Below are positions 34,460 through 44,185 of a stretch of DNA of 64,000 bases, in pieces. The stretch comes from Venatoribacter pacificus. Lineage in GTDB: Bacteria > Pseudomonadota > Gammaproteobacteria > Pseudomonadales > Oceanobacteraceae. The translations under genes and the position numbers were made by a program. The notes beneath the pieces were generated by a model. The model saw only the letters and a program-made list of their open reading frames with translations, searched no databases and was not told where the DNA came from. Location: positions 52,357 through 116,356 of the forward strand of contig NZ_JAOANI010000032.1 of assembly GCF_025318105.1 (NCBI RefSeq), given 5' to 3'. Every line of letters begins with the position of its first letter. The first letter of the stretch is position 1.

Positions 34460-34620
34460 CAGAAGATACCGCAATGTAAAATAATGCGCCGTGATTCCTG
34501 ATCCGGCGCATTCGCGATCATCATCACGCCGTATCAACTGAATAAAGCCGCAACGCCCTTGACCCTGAGGCCTCCTCTGGCATCCTGACCGCCTATTGAT
34601 AAGGATCGTCTGAGCGGTTT

Positions 34621-35352
34621 ATGCGTATTTTTCTTTTATTAATCACCTCTCTGTTTTTTATTGGCGGCTGTCAGTCTTTTAGCAGTCTGCCCTTTGCCAA
34701 CCAGAACAACAGCGAACCTGATATTCCATCTCACCCCCTGCAGGGCCAGCGTTATACGACTCCGGAATTATTTTTAATACTGGATAACGGCAGCGGCGAG
34801 CACAGCCTGCAACCCGTATCAGTGCGCGCACGAACGCAGAGCCATCGGCAACCGGATATACAGGTTAAAGGAGTGATCGCCAAAGGGACTGCTCTGCAGA
34901 TTCTCGGGGCCAGCGCAGACGGAGAAAAACACAGGGTATGGCTTGGTTATCAGCAGCAGCGTTTTATGTTCACCATGGCATCGGTAACAGAAACCGATAT
35001 TCAGTGGTTTGTTACCTCTGACGATTGCCAGCGCTTACGCCAATGCCGTATATGGCAGAACGAAATCCAGCGTTGCATGAGCGCCCAGACCTGCAAAACC
35101 TTTCTGCAATTTGACCTGACCGATAAACAAGGGCAGCGCCAGCGTAATCTTCGGCCGCCCTTTCCAACGGCCCTGCTGAGCAATACCCTGAACCCGATCC
35201 GGCAGTACAGTCAGCAACAGGGGTTGTTGTTTGAGCCAGACCCGGTTCTGGCAGAAGGTGTGCTGAACGCTGATGCAACTGCACTGGCGCATCTGTTTTT
35301 CCACCAGACAGCCTTTAATATCCGGCGCGACGGTATTTATGCTGCTGACTGA
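34621..35352 (+). CDS. Putative lipoprotein of unknown function
   Basis: 243 aa. Lipoprotein signal: MRIFLLLITSLFFIGGC, lipid-modified at Cys17 if processed. The mature part is hydrophilic with two pairs of cysteines (DDCQRLRQC, SAQTC), which could form disulfides in the periplasm. I do not recognise a domain. The Shine-Dalgarno is poor (GAGCGG). A bidirectional terminator follows. It is a monocistronic gene. Confidence 0.7.
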   Translation: MRIFLLLITSLFFIGGCQSFSSLPFANQNNSEPDIPSHPLQGQRYTTPELFLILDNGSGEHSLQPVSVRARTQSHRQPDIQVKGVIAKGTALQILGASADGEKHRVWLGYQQQRFMFTMASVTETDIQWFVTSDDCQRLRQCRIWQNEIQRCMSAQTCKTFLQFDLTDKQGQRQRNLRPPFPTALLSNTLNPIRQYSQQQGLLFEPDPVLAEGVLNADATALAHLFFHQTAFNIRRDGIYAAD

Positions 35353-35364
35353 TTATCATCATCC

Positions 35365-35400
35365 ATAAAAAAACCGGCCTGACAGGCCGGTTTCTCTTTT
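35365..35400. terminator. Bidirectional terminator between the lipoprotein and impA-like genes
   Basis: aaaccggcct and aggccggttt form a 10-bp stem with a 3-nt loop, flanked by an A-run on the left and tttctctttt on the right. It serves both convergent genes. Confidence 0.9.
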
Positions 35401-35415
35401 ATCAGCAAAACACAA

Positions 35416-38211
35416 TTACAAAGGCCAGGCTGCAGCACCATCGATGGCGACCGGCGTTTTATCGAATCCTTTACAGAACTCTGCGCCACCTGAGGCATAA
35501 AAGGTTTTGCTCATCGCCGGTAATGCCAGCGCAGCAACCTGAGCGCTGGCAGCAGCACCTGCCGGGAAGCCCCACATGGTCAGATAATCACGCATATCCA
35601 GCCCGGTGACTTTTGACAGCGCAATGTTCAGCCAGTCATTATTGCTCAGCGCGCTGGCGTCGCTGCGGTTAAAGCTCGCAAAACCCAGCGCCGCTTTTTT
35701 GGCTGCCCAGTTATCGTCATTGCGCGTTGCCGTCCAGAATTCACGCTCCAGAATATGCAAACGCGGTAACAGCATCCAGCCATCGGTTAACGCACCCTGT
35801 GCCTGTGCGGCCATCATCATCTGAATATAAACAGCTGCACCATTGCTCCAGCCATTCAGTGCCTGTGCCTGCATATAGGCAACCGGGTCAGCCTGATTAC
35901 GGCTGGTCTGCAGGGTATTAAACAGACTTTCAAAAGGTAATGACTGGCATTGCGGATCCTTACCGGTATCGAGGTAGTAATGATATTTACTATGGTAAGA
36001 ATAAAAATTGGTCGAGGCGTGACCTTCCCAGCCGGCAAAGCGGAATTTACCTTTTTCCAGCCCATGACCCAGTTCATGAATATCGCCATGGCCGGTGGGT
36101 GAGAAGCTCCAGCCGGCATCGTAAGGATTACCGGAGCAGCCCCAGCCACAGGTTGGCTGGTCGGCATTCATATGTTTAACGATATCGATATTCTGCACGG
36201 TAAAATTATTAGTACTGGCAAAATCATGTATCTCGGCCACGACATCAATTCCCGGCCCTTCAAATCCGGCCAGCACATGAGGCAGGTTGGAAACATAACG
36301 CTCAGTTGCCACGGCCATATCGGCCGCTGTACCACCCCATCCGTTCATGGAATTCCGCATTTTTTCCAGTTGTGAATGCACCTCAAAACCGGCGGTGGAT
36401 AATTCCGCCCAATCAAAGTCACCAGCACTCAGGCGAGCTTCAAAGTCAGCATTATCTTCGGTGCCATTCCAGTACGGATGAAGACCAATATTCTCGACGT
36501 TAAAGCGCACGTTCTGGTCATTGGCATCAAAGAAAATCTGTAGTGGCCCGCCATAAGGTGAGGTGAATTCGACGGTCTCACCACTGGCCAACGGAATTTG
36601 GGTACTCTGCAGGTATTTAGGGCGGTTATAACCATTATTGGTAGCAAACCAGTGCGTCGATGCTGAGCGCTGAGTGTTTACCGCCACTTTGGTATTCACC
36701 GGGCTGTTGTCCAAACGGGTGATGCGTACGGCTTTTCCGGGCAACACATACACACCGGCTGCGCGGAAATAATTTTTACTTACCAGATTGATGGTTTTAC
36801 TCACCGGGGTGATATGAGAAAAATCACTGCGGCTGAAATTGCCCATGTCGGCCTGTACCGGGTTCAGACTGCGGTAATTATAAACCGACATATCGGCGTA
36901 AACAGAATGCACAAACGCCGTTGCATCGGCGGTATCACGACTCATTGGAAAAACCACCAGCTGGCGATAACGGTCGCCCAACAGGGCCAGTAATTTTTCC
37001 AGACGGTATTCGTTGCTGTTGGCACTGCTGCTGGCAAAGATGTTGCGTTTTTCCCGGTCTAAGTCCGCCATAATATTGCGCACACGGGTAGCACCGTTCA
37101 TAAAATTCTGATTAAAACCATTTACCGTGCTGCAGTCTTCACCATCGCACTGATTAAAATCGAACGTTATGGGTGCAGCCAGCGTGCTCAGCATCTGCTG
37201 AATGTCGGCAATATATTCTGGCAATTGATTAAAATACGGACGCATATCCTGCGCGTTCATATAATATTTATTCCAGTAATTATCACCATTGAAGCTCACA
37301 TTAAAATGATTCAACAATGTACTGCCGAGTTCAGTAATACCGCCGTCATAATGCATATACAGCACACCGGTGCCACGTGCCTGTGCCGCTTTTACCGCCG
37401 CCAGTATCTGTGGATTTAATTCCGTACTGCCGCCCACCTGAGAAATCATCAATATATCGGTATCGGCGTTTAAACAGCCGGCCAATGCAGCACCATCACA
37501 GCTTGCAGCATCGTTATAACTGACAGAGCTCTGGTAATGCGCATCCAGCCAGCTGCGGGTTGCGTTACGGTCAGGGAAGTAATAGCTCTGATCCATCTGC
37601 GCAATCACCACCTTTAACGGTGTCACCGAGAAATCACTGCGTCCGGCCAGCCAGCCAATACCGTTTTCCAGCAGCTGATCCATTTGTGCGTTTACCGAGG
37701 CCGGAAAGCGCTGCGCCGTGCGCATCGGATTACTGCCCATCACCAGATAACGCTCACCTTTCTGTTGTTCACCCACAATGGCAAAACTGGCACTGCCTGC
37801 TGTTGAGGAATGGCTGGCATTACTGATCAGCAGGCTGTCGTTATAACCAAACTGCGGACTCAATTTGGCAGAGTCGTGAGTCACATCCCAATGCACAGCA
37901 GTCAGGCTGCTGCCATCACGACGGGCCGTGCCATCGGTATTCAGTTGCAGCAGCTGAGCCTTAACCGCCTGATACGCTGAACGCTGACTTGCAATGGTGG
38001 CCAAAGCAGCGTCACGCAGTGCTTCAGCACTCACCAACGTAGCGTCGCCCCTGGTCATAGCCTGGGTCAGTTCCGGTGTCGTAGTGACACCACCAGCGGA
38101 ATGATTATCGTCACCCGCGGGGAAGCTGCCACCGGAGCCGCCGCCACAAGCGCCCAATAACAGAGCAAAACTGACCATCAGTGTATGTTTAAGACTTGCG
38201 TGATTCATCAT
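35416..38211 (-). CDS. ImpA-family secreted zinc metalloprotease lipoprotein (M88-like)
   Basis: 931 aa. The N-terminus is a lipoprotein signal (LMVSFALLLGACGGGSGGS), with a Gly/Ser-rich linker. The zinc motif HELGH is at residues 712-716 in DIHELGHGLEKGKFRFAGWEGHAS, with a further Glu and His after it. The layout and the long N-terminal region resemble ImpA (PA0572) of Pseudomonas aeruginosa, which cleaves host glycoproteins such as P-selectin ligand. Here it may degrade mucin-like glycoproteins. The lipobox suggests that it is attached to the outer membrane rather than freely secreted. It stands alone with a terminator behind it. Confidence 0.88.
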   Translation of the reverse strand: MMNHASLKHTLMVSFALLLGACGGGSGGSFPAGDDNHSAGGVTTTPELTQAMTRGDATLVSAEALRDAALATIASQRSAYQAVKAQLLQLNTDGTARRDGSSLTAVHWDVTHDSAKLSPQFGYNDSLLISNASHSSTAGSASFAIVGEQQKGERYLVMGSNPMRTAQRFPASVNAQMDQLLENGIGWLAGRSDFSVTPLKVVIAQMDQSYYFPDRNATRSWLDAHYQSSVSYNDAASCDGAALAGCLNADTDILMISQVGGSTELNPQILAAVKAAQARGTGVLYMHYDGGITELGSTLLNHFNVSFNGDNYWNKYYMNAQDMRPYFNQLPEYIADIQQMLSTLAAPITFDFNQCDGEDCSTVNGFNQNFMNGATRVRNIMADLDREKRNIFASSSANSNEYRLEKLLALLGDRYRQLVVFPMSRDTADATAFVHSVYADMSVYNYRSLNPVQADMGNFSRSDFSHITPVSKTINLVSKNYFRAAGVYVLPGKAVRITRLDNSPVNTKVAVNTQRSASTHWFATNNGYNRPKYLQSTQIPLASGETVEFTSPYGGPLQIFFDANDQNVRFNVENIGLHPYWNGTEDNADFEARLSAGDFDWAELSTAGFEVHSQLEKMRNSMNGWGGTAADMAVATERYVSNLPHVLAGFEGPGIDVVAEIHDFASTNNFTVQNIDIVKHMNADQPTCGWGCSGNPYDAGWSFSPTGHGDIHELGHGLEKGKFRFAGWEGHASTNFYSYHSKYHYYLDTGKDPQCQSLPFESLFNTLQTSRNQADPVAYMQAQALNGWSNGAAVYIQMMMAAQAQGALTDGWMLLPRLHILEREFWTATRNDDNWAAKKAALGFASFNRSDASALSNNDWLNIALSKVTGLDMRDYLTMWGFPAGAAASAQVAALALPAMSKTFYASGGAEFCKGFDKTPVAIDGAAAWPL

Positions 38212-38365
38212 GAGCCTTGCGTGTGTATAAATTCAGCAAAAACAGTACATTAGTATTAGTCAGTAATCGCGAACGCCGTTCACACTCCGGGAATGCGGGC
38301 AGGAAATACAGGTAAGCAGAAGGCCATAGCCAGAAAAAACAGAACGCAGGAAAGGCAGAACGCAG

Positions 38366-38400
38366 AAGAGACAAAGCCGCAGCGGTTTAACCGCTGCGGC
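38366..38400 (-). terminator. Rho-independent terminator after the serine hydrolase
   Basis: gccgcagcggtt and aaccgctgcggc are a 12-bp perfect stem with a single-base loop, followed on the minus strand by TTTGTCTCTT. It lies 9 bp after the stop. Confidence 0.8.
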
Positions 38401-38408
38401 AGGCAGCA

Positions 38409-39719
38409 TCAGCGCTGCAACAGATACTCCGCCAGCGCCTGATAGGCAGGCAGCGAGGTAGCATCGTTAGCCGCATTGCCGGCCACCGGATGACTGGCAA
38501 AGCGGGCTATAACCATCTCCGCTTTGGGGTCGATGTACAGCGCCTGGCCGTGTACTCCACGCGCCATAAAGGCACCGTGCGGGTTATGCGTTACCCACCA
38601 CATATTGCGGTAGCTCCAGCCTTTTAATTGCTGATAACCGGCTTTGGCAAAGTCACTTTGTTTGCCACCAGCGCGGATATCCGCCACCGCGGCGGCGGGA
38701 ATAATCTGCTTACCATTGGCACGGCCATCGTTGCGGATCATCTCGCCAAAGCGGGCCAGATCACGAATGCCCGTATTCAGGCCGCCACCGGCAAAGGGCG
38801 TACCGGTAGAGTCGACGCTCATGTAGGCATCCTGTTCTGCACCAAGGCGACGCCAGATCCGTTCAGATAACAACTGCGCCACGCTTTTACCGCTTACCCG
38901 CGCCAGTACCCAGCCCAGCGCGTCGGTATTGGCGGTGCGGTAATGGAAGGCTTCACCGTGTTTGCCCTCGGGTTTAACCGTTTGCAGAAATTCGTAGTAG
39001 GAGCGCGGGCCTTTATAGTCAGCAGGCTTGGGCAGCGGATTGCCCGCCGCCGCATGGGCCCAGACTTCAGCATTGGGGTCGGCGTAATCTTCACTGAAGC
39101 GGATACCGGTGGTCATATCCATTAATTGCCGCACCGTGGCACTGCCAAAAGCCGATTGCTTCAGCTCCGGCACATAATGGGCAACGGTTTTGCTGTCATC
39201 GAGCCTGCCTTCAGCCACCAGCGTGGCGGCCAGCGTGCCGACAAAGGTTTTGGTTACCGACATAACGCCATGCTGCGCCGTTGGCGACATCACGCCAAAG
39301 TAACGTTCATACACCACCTTGCCTTTATGCAGTACGACAATGGCGTCGGTGTAATTGGCCAGCAGAGAAGCTTCCCAGCTCATGGCTTTATCCGCACCGG
39401 TGGGCATAAAGGTAAGCTGATCAATGGCCGTATCTTCCGCATGAACCAGCGGCTGCGCATTGCCCAATCCGCGCGGGATATTAACGGTCGGCATCAGCTG
39501 GCGGAAATTGGCAACGCTCCAGCGCATGGCCGGAAAGCGGAAGTAACTGCCATCGTCAAAACGCAGTTGTTTATCGGCCGGTGGTGGCGAACCCACCATC
39601 CAGCCCATTGTGGCCGGGTCGCTGGCTACCGCGTCCGGATAATTAGCCGCAGCCGCTGCGGGCTGGTTCAGTAATAATGCCGCCGTTAAGACCATCCATC
39701 CTGATTGATGTAAAGACAT
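38409..39719 (-). CDS. Secreted beta-lactamase-fold serine hydrolase
   Basis: 436 aa from ATG 39719 (GGGAG 6 nt upstream; the ATG just before it is also possible). A Sec signal ends near NQPAAAA. The class C beta-lactamase/DD-peptidase fold is supported by the SxxK motif SVTK (Ser154, Lys157) in QHGVMSVTKTFVG and the YxN-like YRTANTDALGW. Such proteins act as esterases, peptidases or on polymer oligomers (6-aminohexanoate dimer hydrolase group). The C-terminal MARGVHGQALYIDPK supplies the third motif. The substrate is not known. Confidence 0.88.
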   Translation of the reverse strand: MSLHQSGWMVLTAALLLNQPAAAAANYPDAVASDPATMGWMVGSPPPADKQLRFDDGSYFRFPAMRWSVANFRQLMPTVNIPRGLGNAQPLVHAEDTAIDQLTFMPTGADKAMSWEASLLANYTDAIVVLHKGKVVYERYFGVMSPTAQHGVMSVTKTFVGTLAATLVAEGRLDDSKTVAHYVPELKQSAFGSATVRQLMDMTTGIRFSEDYADPNAEVWAHAAAGNPLPKPADYKGPRSYYEFLQTVKPEGKHGEAFHYRTANTDALGWVLARVSGKSVAQLLSERIWRRLGAEQDAYMSVDSTGTPFAGGGLNTGIRDLARFGEMIRNDGRANGKQIIPAAAVADIRAGGKQSDFAKAGYQQLKGWSYRNMWWVTHNPHGAFMARGVHGQALYIDPKAEMVIARFASHPVAGNAANDATSLPAYQALAEYLLQR

Positions 39720-40143
39720 CATTAACTCCCTGCGCTGATAACAATCGTGTATTGAATGGATAACACGGGCACCGGGCAACAACAATGTTCTGTATAACGC
39801 AGAGATAAACATCCGGACAAAACCCGGCATAAAAGCCGGTAAGATCCGGCGTTAACCCATGCTGACAGCGCAAAGCACGCCAGCATTTTGTAATTTTGCG
39901 TATCAAATGGTTACGAAATTTACCTGAACACTATGACCTAACGGGACAACTCGTGCGTAAAATTCAGCAATCTTACTGCGCTAAAGCCTTTCTGTTATCA
40001 GCCGCGACGGATAGAGGAAAATTCGCGCCAGACTGCGTAACAGCTTAGTAGTCAACTCAAACCAAGGTACCAGTCCGACGTTTTTCAATCAGGCCGCCTT
40101 ACTCTAACGTGTGTGGCCAATAAGAGCCGCCGGAATACGTTTG
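39720..40143. other. Intergenic region with divergent promoters
   Basis: About 420 bp between the serine hydrolase and the lipase-partner gene, which diverge. I see no gene, repeat or strong hairpin in it. Confidence 0.6.
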
Positions 40144-41214
40144 ATGAAAGTCTGGATCCCCATTGGTCTGATCGCCGTACTGGGCCTGCTGCTGGGCCTG
40201 CACCAACCGTCTGTTGCGATTGTCAGCCAGGAACCAGCGTCTGCACTTACCAGTGCCATCCCCGAACCGCGTGAATCCGCCCCGTTCAGCGAAGCCCCGC
40301 CCGCCTTGCCGCCAGCCATGCAGCAAGCCATGACCCAGGTCGCCGCCGCCTATCAGGTCAGCAGCCAGTATCCGACCTATTCCATTCCGCTGAGCAGCCA
40401 GCAAACCGAGTTACTGCAGCCCAATGCCGGTGCTCACAGCGTGCGTGATCTGAATACGGTTGGCTTACCCGGCCAGCTGATGATTCAGTTATCGGCCTAC
40501 CGCTACCGTCAGGAAGAACCGATAGAAGCCGATATTGTACTGTCCGGCGACGACGCCCTGTTCAGCCAGCTCAGCGGCCTGACCCTCAGCGTGCGCGATA
40601 ACAACAATGCCGTGCTGCTGATGCCACAAGCCCAAATACAGAACAACAGCAGCGAACAACGCCTGCAAACCCGCTTCAGCAGCCGCGACAACTGGCCGAG
40701 CGAACTCAATCTGGTGGCTGAGCTGCAGCTGACCGATGGCTCCACCCTGCGCCAGAGCGCACCGTTTCAGGTCTTCACCGCCGTTGCCGAAATCACCGCT
40801 ACCGGCACGCCTTATGTCGACGATAACGAGCTGGTCATTCCGGTCGAAATTGAGAAGGCCGCCGCCGGTTACTACAAGCTCGCCGCCAGCCTGCACTATG
40901 CCGATAAAAAGCCACTGGCCTATTTGCAGGGTAAAGGGCGTATAGGTAGCAGCGGTACGCTGGAGCTGCGCGTACACGGTTCGCTGCTGTACAACTTAGG
41001 CGGTATTCAGAATCTATGGATCGGCAATCTGCAACTGCGCAAGATGCCGGAAAAACCCGGCCCTGAGGTGCAATGGGGCTTCAGCCGCGATGATTTTTAC
41101 GCGGTTAAAAACGTCGATCCCTCGCGCTTTTCCCCGACTCCATTTCAGGATGAGCAGACCGTCTCGCGTCTGCAATTTCTGCAATCGCTGGGCTCGCCCG
41201 GCACCCATCAATAA
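40144..41214 (+). CDS. Membrane-anchored protein paired with the lipase-like gene
   Basis: 356 aa from ATG 40144. One N-terminal TM/signal anchor (WIPIGLIAVLGLLLGLHQ) is followed by a Pro-rich stretch (residues ~40-65) and a long extracytoplasmic beta-rich domain with no motif I recognise. It ends 11 bp before the lipase-like gene, so they form an operon. The role could be analogous to a lipase-specific foldase, since Lif proteins are also N-terminally anchored. It lacks the helical Lif signature, so this is only a hypothesis. Confidence 0.7.
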   Translation: MKVWIPIGLIAVLGLLLGLHQPSVAIVSQEPASALTSAIPEPRESAPFSEAPPALPPAMQQAMTQVAAAYQVSSQYPTYSIPLSSQQTELLQPNAGAHSVRDLNTVGLPGQLMIQLSAYRYRQEEPIEADIVLSGDDALFSQLSGLTLSVRDNNNAVLLMPQAQIQNNSSEQRLQTRFSSRDNWPSELNLVAELQLTDGSTLRQSAPFQVFTAVAEITATGTPYVDDNELVIPVEIEKAAAGYYKLAASLHYADKKPLAYLQGKGRIGSSGTLELRVHGSLLYNLGGIQNLWIGNLQLRKMPEKPGPEVQWGFSRDDFYAVKNVDPSRFSPTPFQDEQTVSRLQFLQSLGSPGTHQ

Positions 41215-41225
41215 GGAGAGACTGA

Positions 41226-42290
41226 ATGCTGACGATAAAAATAAAGATGGCAATCACCGCAGTTTTTTTAACCGCAGCTGCCTTGCTCAGCGCCCAGACG
41301 CAGGCACAGATGGCCGGTAAAAATGTGATTCTGGTGCACGGCTTACAACCGGCCCAACTGATGCGCGACAACGTAACCCCGCAAGAAGTCACCAGCGACG
41401 GTGCCAATTACTGGTCAGCCTTCTGGAGCCAGTATGCTGATGACCGCCTTGACTGGAGCTCGAAAAGCCGCCTGAGCGCCGATACCGCACAACGCGCGTA
41501 CAACAAAGTCATGCAGTGGGCGCGCACCGGTTTCTGCAATAACGGCTGCGTGCTGGTAACGCACTCGACCGGTGATCTGGTCACGCGCTATATGCTCGAT
41601 CAGCAGGATGTCTGGACCGAGGCCGCCGGCCTGCAGCCGCTGAATATTCTCGCCGTGTTCGACTTCGCCGGTGCAGGTGGTGGCTCTGAACTGGCCGAGC
41701 TGGCGCTGGATGTGGCCGGCAGCAGCAGCTGGCTGACCGCCCCCATCCGCGCCGCAGTGAATGCCTGGCTGGGCTTTACCGTCACCACAGAAAATCTCGG
41801 CGTGCTGACTGACCTGCGTCCGGCGGTTGCCCGTCAGACCGCGATGGCACCGAACAGCGTACCGCGCCTGCGTTTTGTTGGCGGTGGCAGTGAATATCTG
41901 GGTGCTACCGGCGGCTTCCTGCCCGGTACCGATGATGGCGTTGTGTCCCTGCATTCTTCCTGTGGCGGTAACGCGGTTAAAGCGGTCGACAGCTGTGTGG
42001 CTTACCGCGCGCTGGACGGCAAACAGACCAGCGTCAGCGCCCCGGAATCCCTCTGGTATAACCATTATCCGGTGCTGATGGGCAGCAAAACCCACCACGG
42101 CGGAACCATCGGTAACCAGAGCGGCGTACTGCTGAGCTACGTCAACAACAACCTGAATCCGGGCGTGAATGTCTCTTTTGCCACCCAGACCACCAGCAGC
42201 GGTTGGTGGCTGTGGAAAAGCACCTACAACACAGTACCGGGCTCGGATAACCAGACCATGTCGAATCTGGTATTCAACTCTGTTAACTGA
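41226..42290 (+). CDS. Secreted lipase-like alpha/beta hydrolase
   Basis: 354 aa with a Sec signal (MAITAVFLTAAALLSAQTQAQ). The oxyanion segment NVILVHGLQPAQL and a nucleophile elbow THSTG with Ser114 (CVLVTHSTGDLVTRYML) mark a lipase-type alpha/beta hydrolase. The elbow begins with Thr instead of the usual Gly. A likely Asp and His follow in LPGTDDGVVS and WYNHYPVLMGSKTHHGG. Four or more cysteines (FCNNGC, SSCGG, DSC) suggest disulfides. It is in an operon with the anchored protein before it. Confidence 0.82.
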   Translation: MLTIKIKMAITAVFLTAAALLSAQTQAQMAGKNVILVHGLQPAQLMRDNVTPQEVTSDGANYWSAFWSQYADDRLDWSSKSRLSADTAQRAYNKVMQWARTGFCNNGCVLVTHSTGDLVTRYMLDQQDVWTEAAGLQPLNILAVFDFAGAGGGSELAELALDVAGSSSWLTAPIRAAVNAWLGFTVTTENLGVLTDLRPAVARQTAMAPNSVPRLRFVGGGSEYLGATGGFLPGTDDGVVSLHSSCGGNAVKAVDSCVAYRALDGKQTSVSAPESLWYNHYPVLMGSKTHHGGTIGNQSGVLLSYVNNNLNPGVNVSFATQTTSSGWWLWKSTYNTVPGSDNQTMSNLVFNSVN

Positions 42291-42846
42291 ATAACCAGAC
42301 CCTGACCGGCAGACGATTAAACAGCCGTAAACGGGCTTCGCTGTTAAGCAGCTGCGCCGCCCGGTCGCCAAGCAATGACCAGCTAAACAGCGAGGCATAA
42401 CACACCAGAAAATACAGCAACAGAAAGCTCAGAAACGGCTGGTATCCCTCTGGAGCTGAGAATAACGACACCCCCGACATGCAGGCCATCCAGGCTTTTG
42501 GGTTAAGCCACTGCAATAAAAAGCCCTGAATAAAAGTTGGCCGCTTCTGCTTTTCGATGCTGAGTTTTGGTGCCGATGACGCAATCAGATAACCGAGATA
42601 AATAATGAAAGCCGCCCCGGCAAGTGCCAGGTATTGCAGAAAATCCGGAAACAGCTGAACGACCTCATACAGCCCAAGACCGATACAGAGCAAAAGCAAC
42701 GTGAAGCCCAGGGTGGCACCGGAGACAAAAGGAAAGGTCTGGCGGACGCCGTAACTGGCACCGGAAGAGAGAATCACCATATTCACCGGCCCCGGTGATA
42801 TCGGCATCACGAACGAGAAAGATAACATCGCCAACAGCAGAGACAT
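42283..42846 (-). CDS. LysE-family amino-acid/metabolite exporter
   Basis: 187 aa from ATG 42846 (AGGAA 5 nt upstream). Six TM helices and the family signature SFVMPISPGPVNMVILSSGASYG near the start; GFLLQWLNPKAWMACMSG is also typical of LysE/RhtB proteins. Substrates of the family are basic amino acids, threonine or homoserine lactones; which one applies here is not clear. It overlaps the convergent lipase-like gene by 8 bp. Confidence 0.88.
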   Translation of the reverse strand: MSLLLAMLSFSFVMPISPGPVNMVILSSGASYGVRQTFPFVSGATLGFTLLLLCIGLGLYEVVQLFPDFLQYLALAGAAFIIYLGYLIASSAPKLSIEKQKRPTFIQGFLLQWLNPKAWMACMSGVSLFSAPEGYQPFLSFLLLYFLVCYASLFSWSLLGDRAAQLLNSEARLRLFNRLPVRVWLFS

Positions 42847-43046
42847 GGTATTCCTGAATAAACCGCGAAAGAGGCGCAATATGCCAGTGCTGATCTGCGA
42901 ATATCAATAATTAGTTTATCAACAGTCTGTTCGTTATATTTCCCGGATCGCGTACATCATCCATAAATGCTCACTTTGCCCGCTGCCAAGCAAAGCGGTT
43001 TAGCGCTAAACTGAGCTGACTAATCAGTCAGCTTTTCAGGTGTTTC

Positions 43047-43958
43047 ATGACCTACCCCCGCGACATGATCGGTTACGGCGCCGATATCCCCAGCGTAAAG
43101 TGGCCGCACAAGGCCCGTATCGCCGTGCAGTTTGTGATTAATTACGAGGAAGGCGGCGAGAACTGCATCCTCCATGGCGACAAAGCCTCGGAAGCGTTTT
43201 TATCTGAGATCGTCGGCGCTCAGGCACTGGAAGGCGTGCGCCATATGAATATGGAATCCATCTACGAATACGGCTCCCGCGCCGGTTTCTGGCGTCTGCA
43301 CCGTATGTTTACCGAGCGCAAACTGCCGGTAACCGTATTTGGTGTAGCCACCGCCATGGAGCGTAATCCGCAGGTGGTGGACGCCATGCTGAAAGCCGAC
43401 TGGGAGATCGCCTCCCACGGCCTGAAATGGATCGACTATCAGTATGTACCGGAAGAGGTTGAACGCGCCCATATCCGTGAAGCGCTGGAGATTCATAAAC
43501 GCCTGACCGGCAGCTTCCCGGAAGGCTGGTACACCGGCCGCATGAGCCCCAATACCCGCCGCCTCGCCTGTGAAGAAGCCGATCTGTTATACGACGCCGA
43601 CAGCTACGCCGACGATCTGCCCTATTGGGTCGAAGAAGGTGGTAAGCCGCATCTGGTGGTGCCTTATACACTGGATGCCAACGATATGCGCTTCGCCACC
43701 AATCAGGGCTTTAACAGCGGTAAGCAGTTTTATCAGTACTTAAAAGACAGCTTCGACGTGCTCTACGCCGAAGGCAAAGACAGCCCGAAAATGCTCAGCA
43801 TTGGTCTGCATTGCCGTTTGGCCGGTCGGCCGGGACGCGCGGCCGCACTGGCGGATTTTCTCGATTATATTCAGCGCCACGATAAAGTCTGGGTATGCCG
43901 CCGCGCGGATATTGCCCGGCACTGGAGAAAGCATCATCCGTATGGCGCTGAGGAATAA
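43047..43958 (+). CDS. puuE: Allantoinase PuuE (polysaccharide-deacetylase fold)
   Basis: 303 aa. Starts MTYPRDMIGYGADIPSVKWP, a hallmark of PuuE, with NYEEGGENCILHGD, ESIYEYGSRAGFWRLHRMF and EIASHGLKWIDYQ. PuuE opens allantoin to allantoate and is not related to the amidohydrolase-type AllB. It links the window to purine catabolism, together with the deaminase-like gene at 26 kb. No other allantoin or urate gene is adjacent. The last ~50 bp are repeated three more times downstream. Confidence 0.92.
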   Translation: MTYPRDMIGYGADIPSVKWPHKARIAVQFVINYEEGGENCILHGDKASEAFLSEIVGAQALEGVRHMNMESIYEYGSRAGFWRLHRMFTERKLPVTVFGVATAMERNPQVVDAMLKADWEIASHGLKWIDYQYVPEEVERAHIREALEIHKRLTGSFPEGWYTGRMSPNTRRLACEEADLLYDADSYADDLPYWVEEGGKPHLVVPYTLDANDMRFATNQGFNSGKQFYQYLKDSFDVLYAEGKDSPKMLSIGLHCRLAGRPGRAAALADFLDYIQRHDKVWVCRRADIARHWRKHHPYGAEE

Positions 43959-44160
43959 AAAGTCAGACGTCTGGATATTGCCCCCGACATGGGCGAAAGC
44001 ATCACCCGTATGGCGCTGAGGAATAAAAAGTCAGACGTCCGGATATTGCCCCCCAACATGGGAGAAAGAATCATCCGTATGGCGCTGAGGAATAAAAGTT
44101 AAGTGCGGATATTGCCTCAAAAGCAGGCGCAAGCCTCATTCGTATACTGCCGAAGAATTA
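43907..44160 (+). repeat. Tandem duplications of the puuE 3' end (66-68 bp units)
   Basis: Units start with ggatattgcc at 43907, 43973, 44041 and 44107. The first contains the last 17 codons and stop of puuE. The second and third are close copies including the ggcgctgaggaataa segment; the fourth is strongly diverged. This gives a graded series from fresh to decayed, consistent with repeated slippage or unequal crossing-over from the gene end outward. None of the extra copies is translated in the puuE frame. Confidence 0.9.
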
Positions 44161-44185
44161 TACCGCAGCAGAATAAACGACGGCC

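Noticed and set aside
41415..42398. 327-codon open frame opposite the lipase-like gene
   Set aside because: Antisense to a signal-peptide-bearing, motif-containing gene; overlaps the LysE gene end too; no ribosome site.
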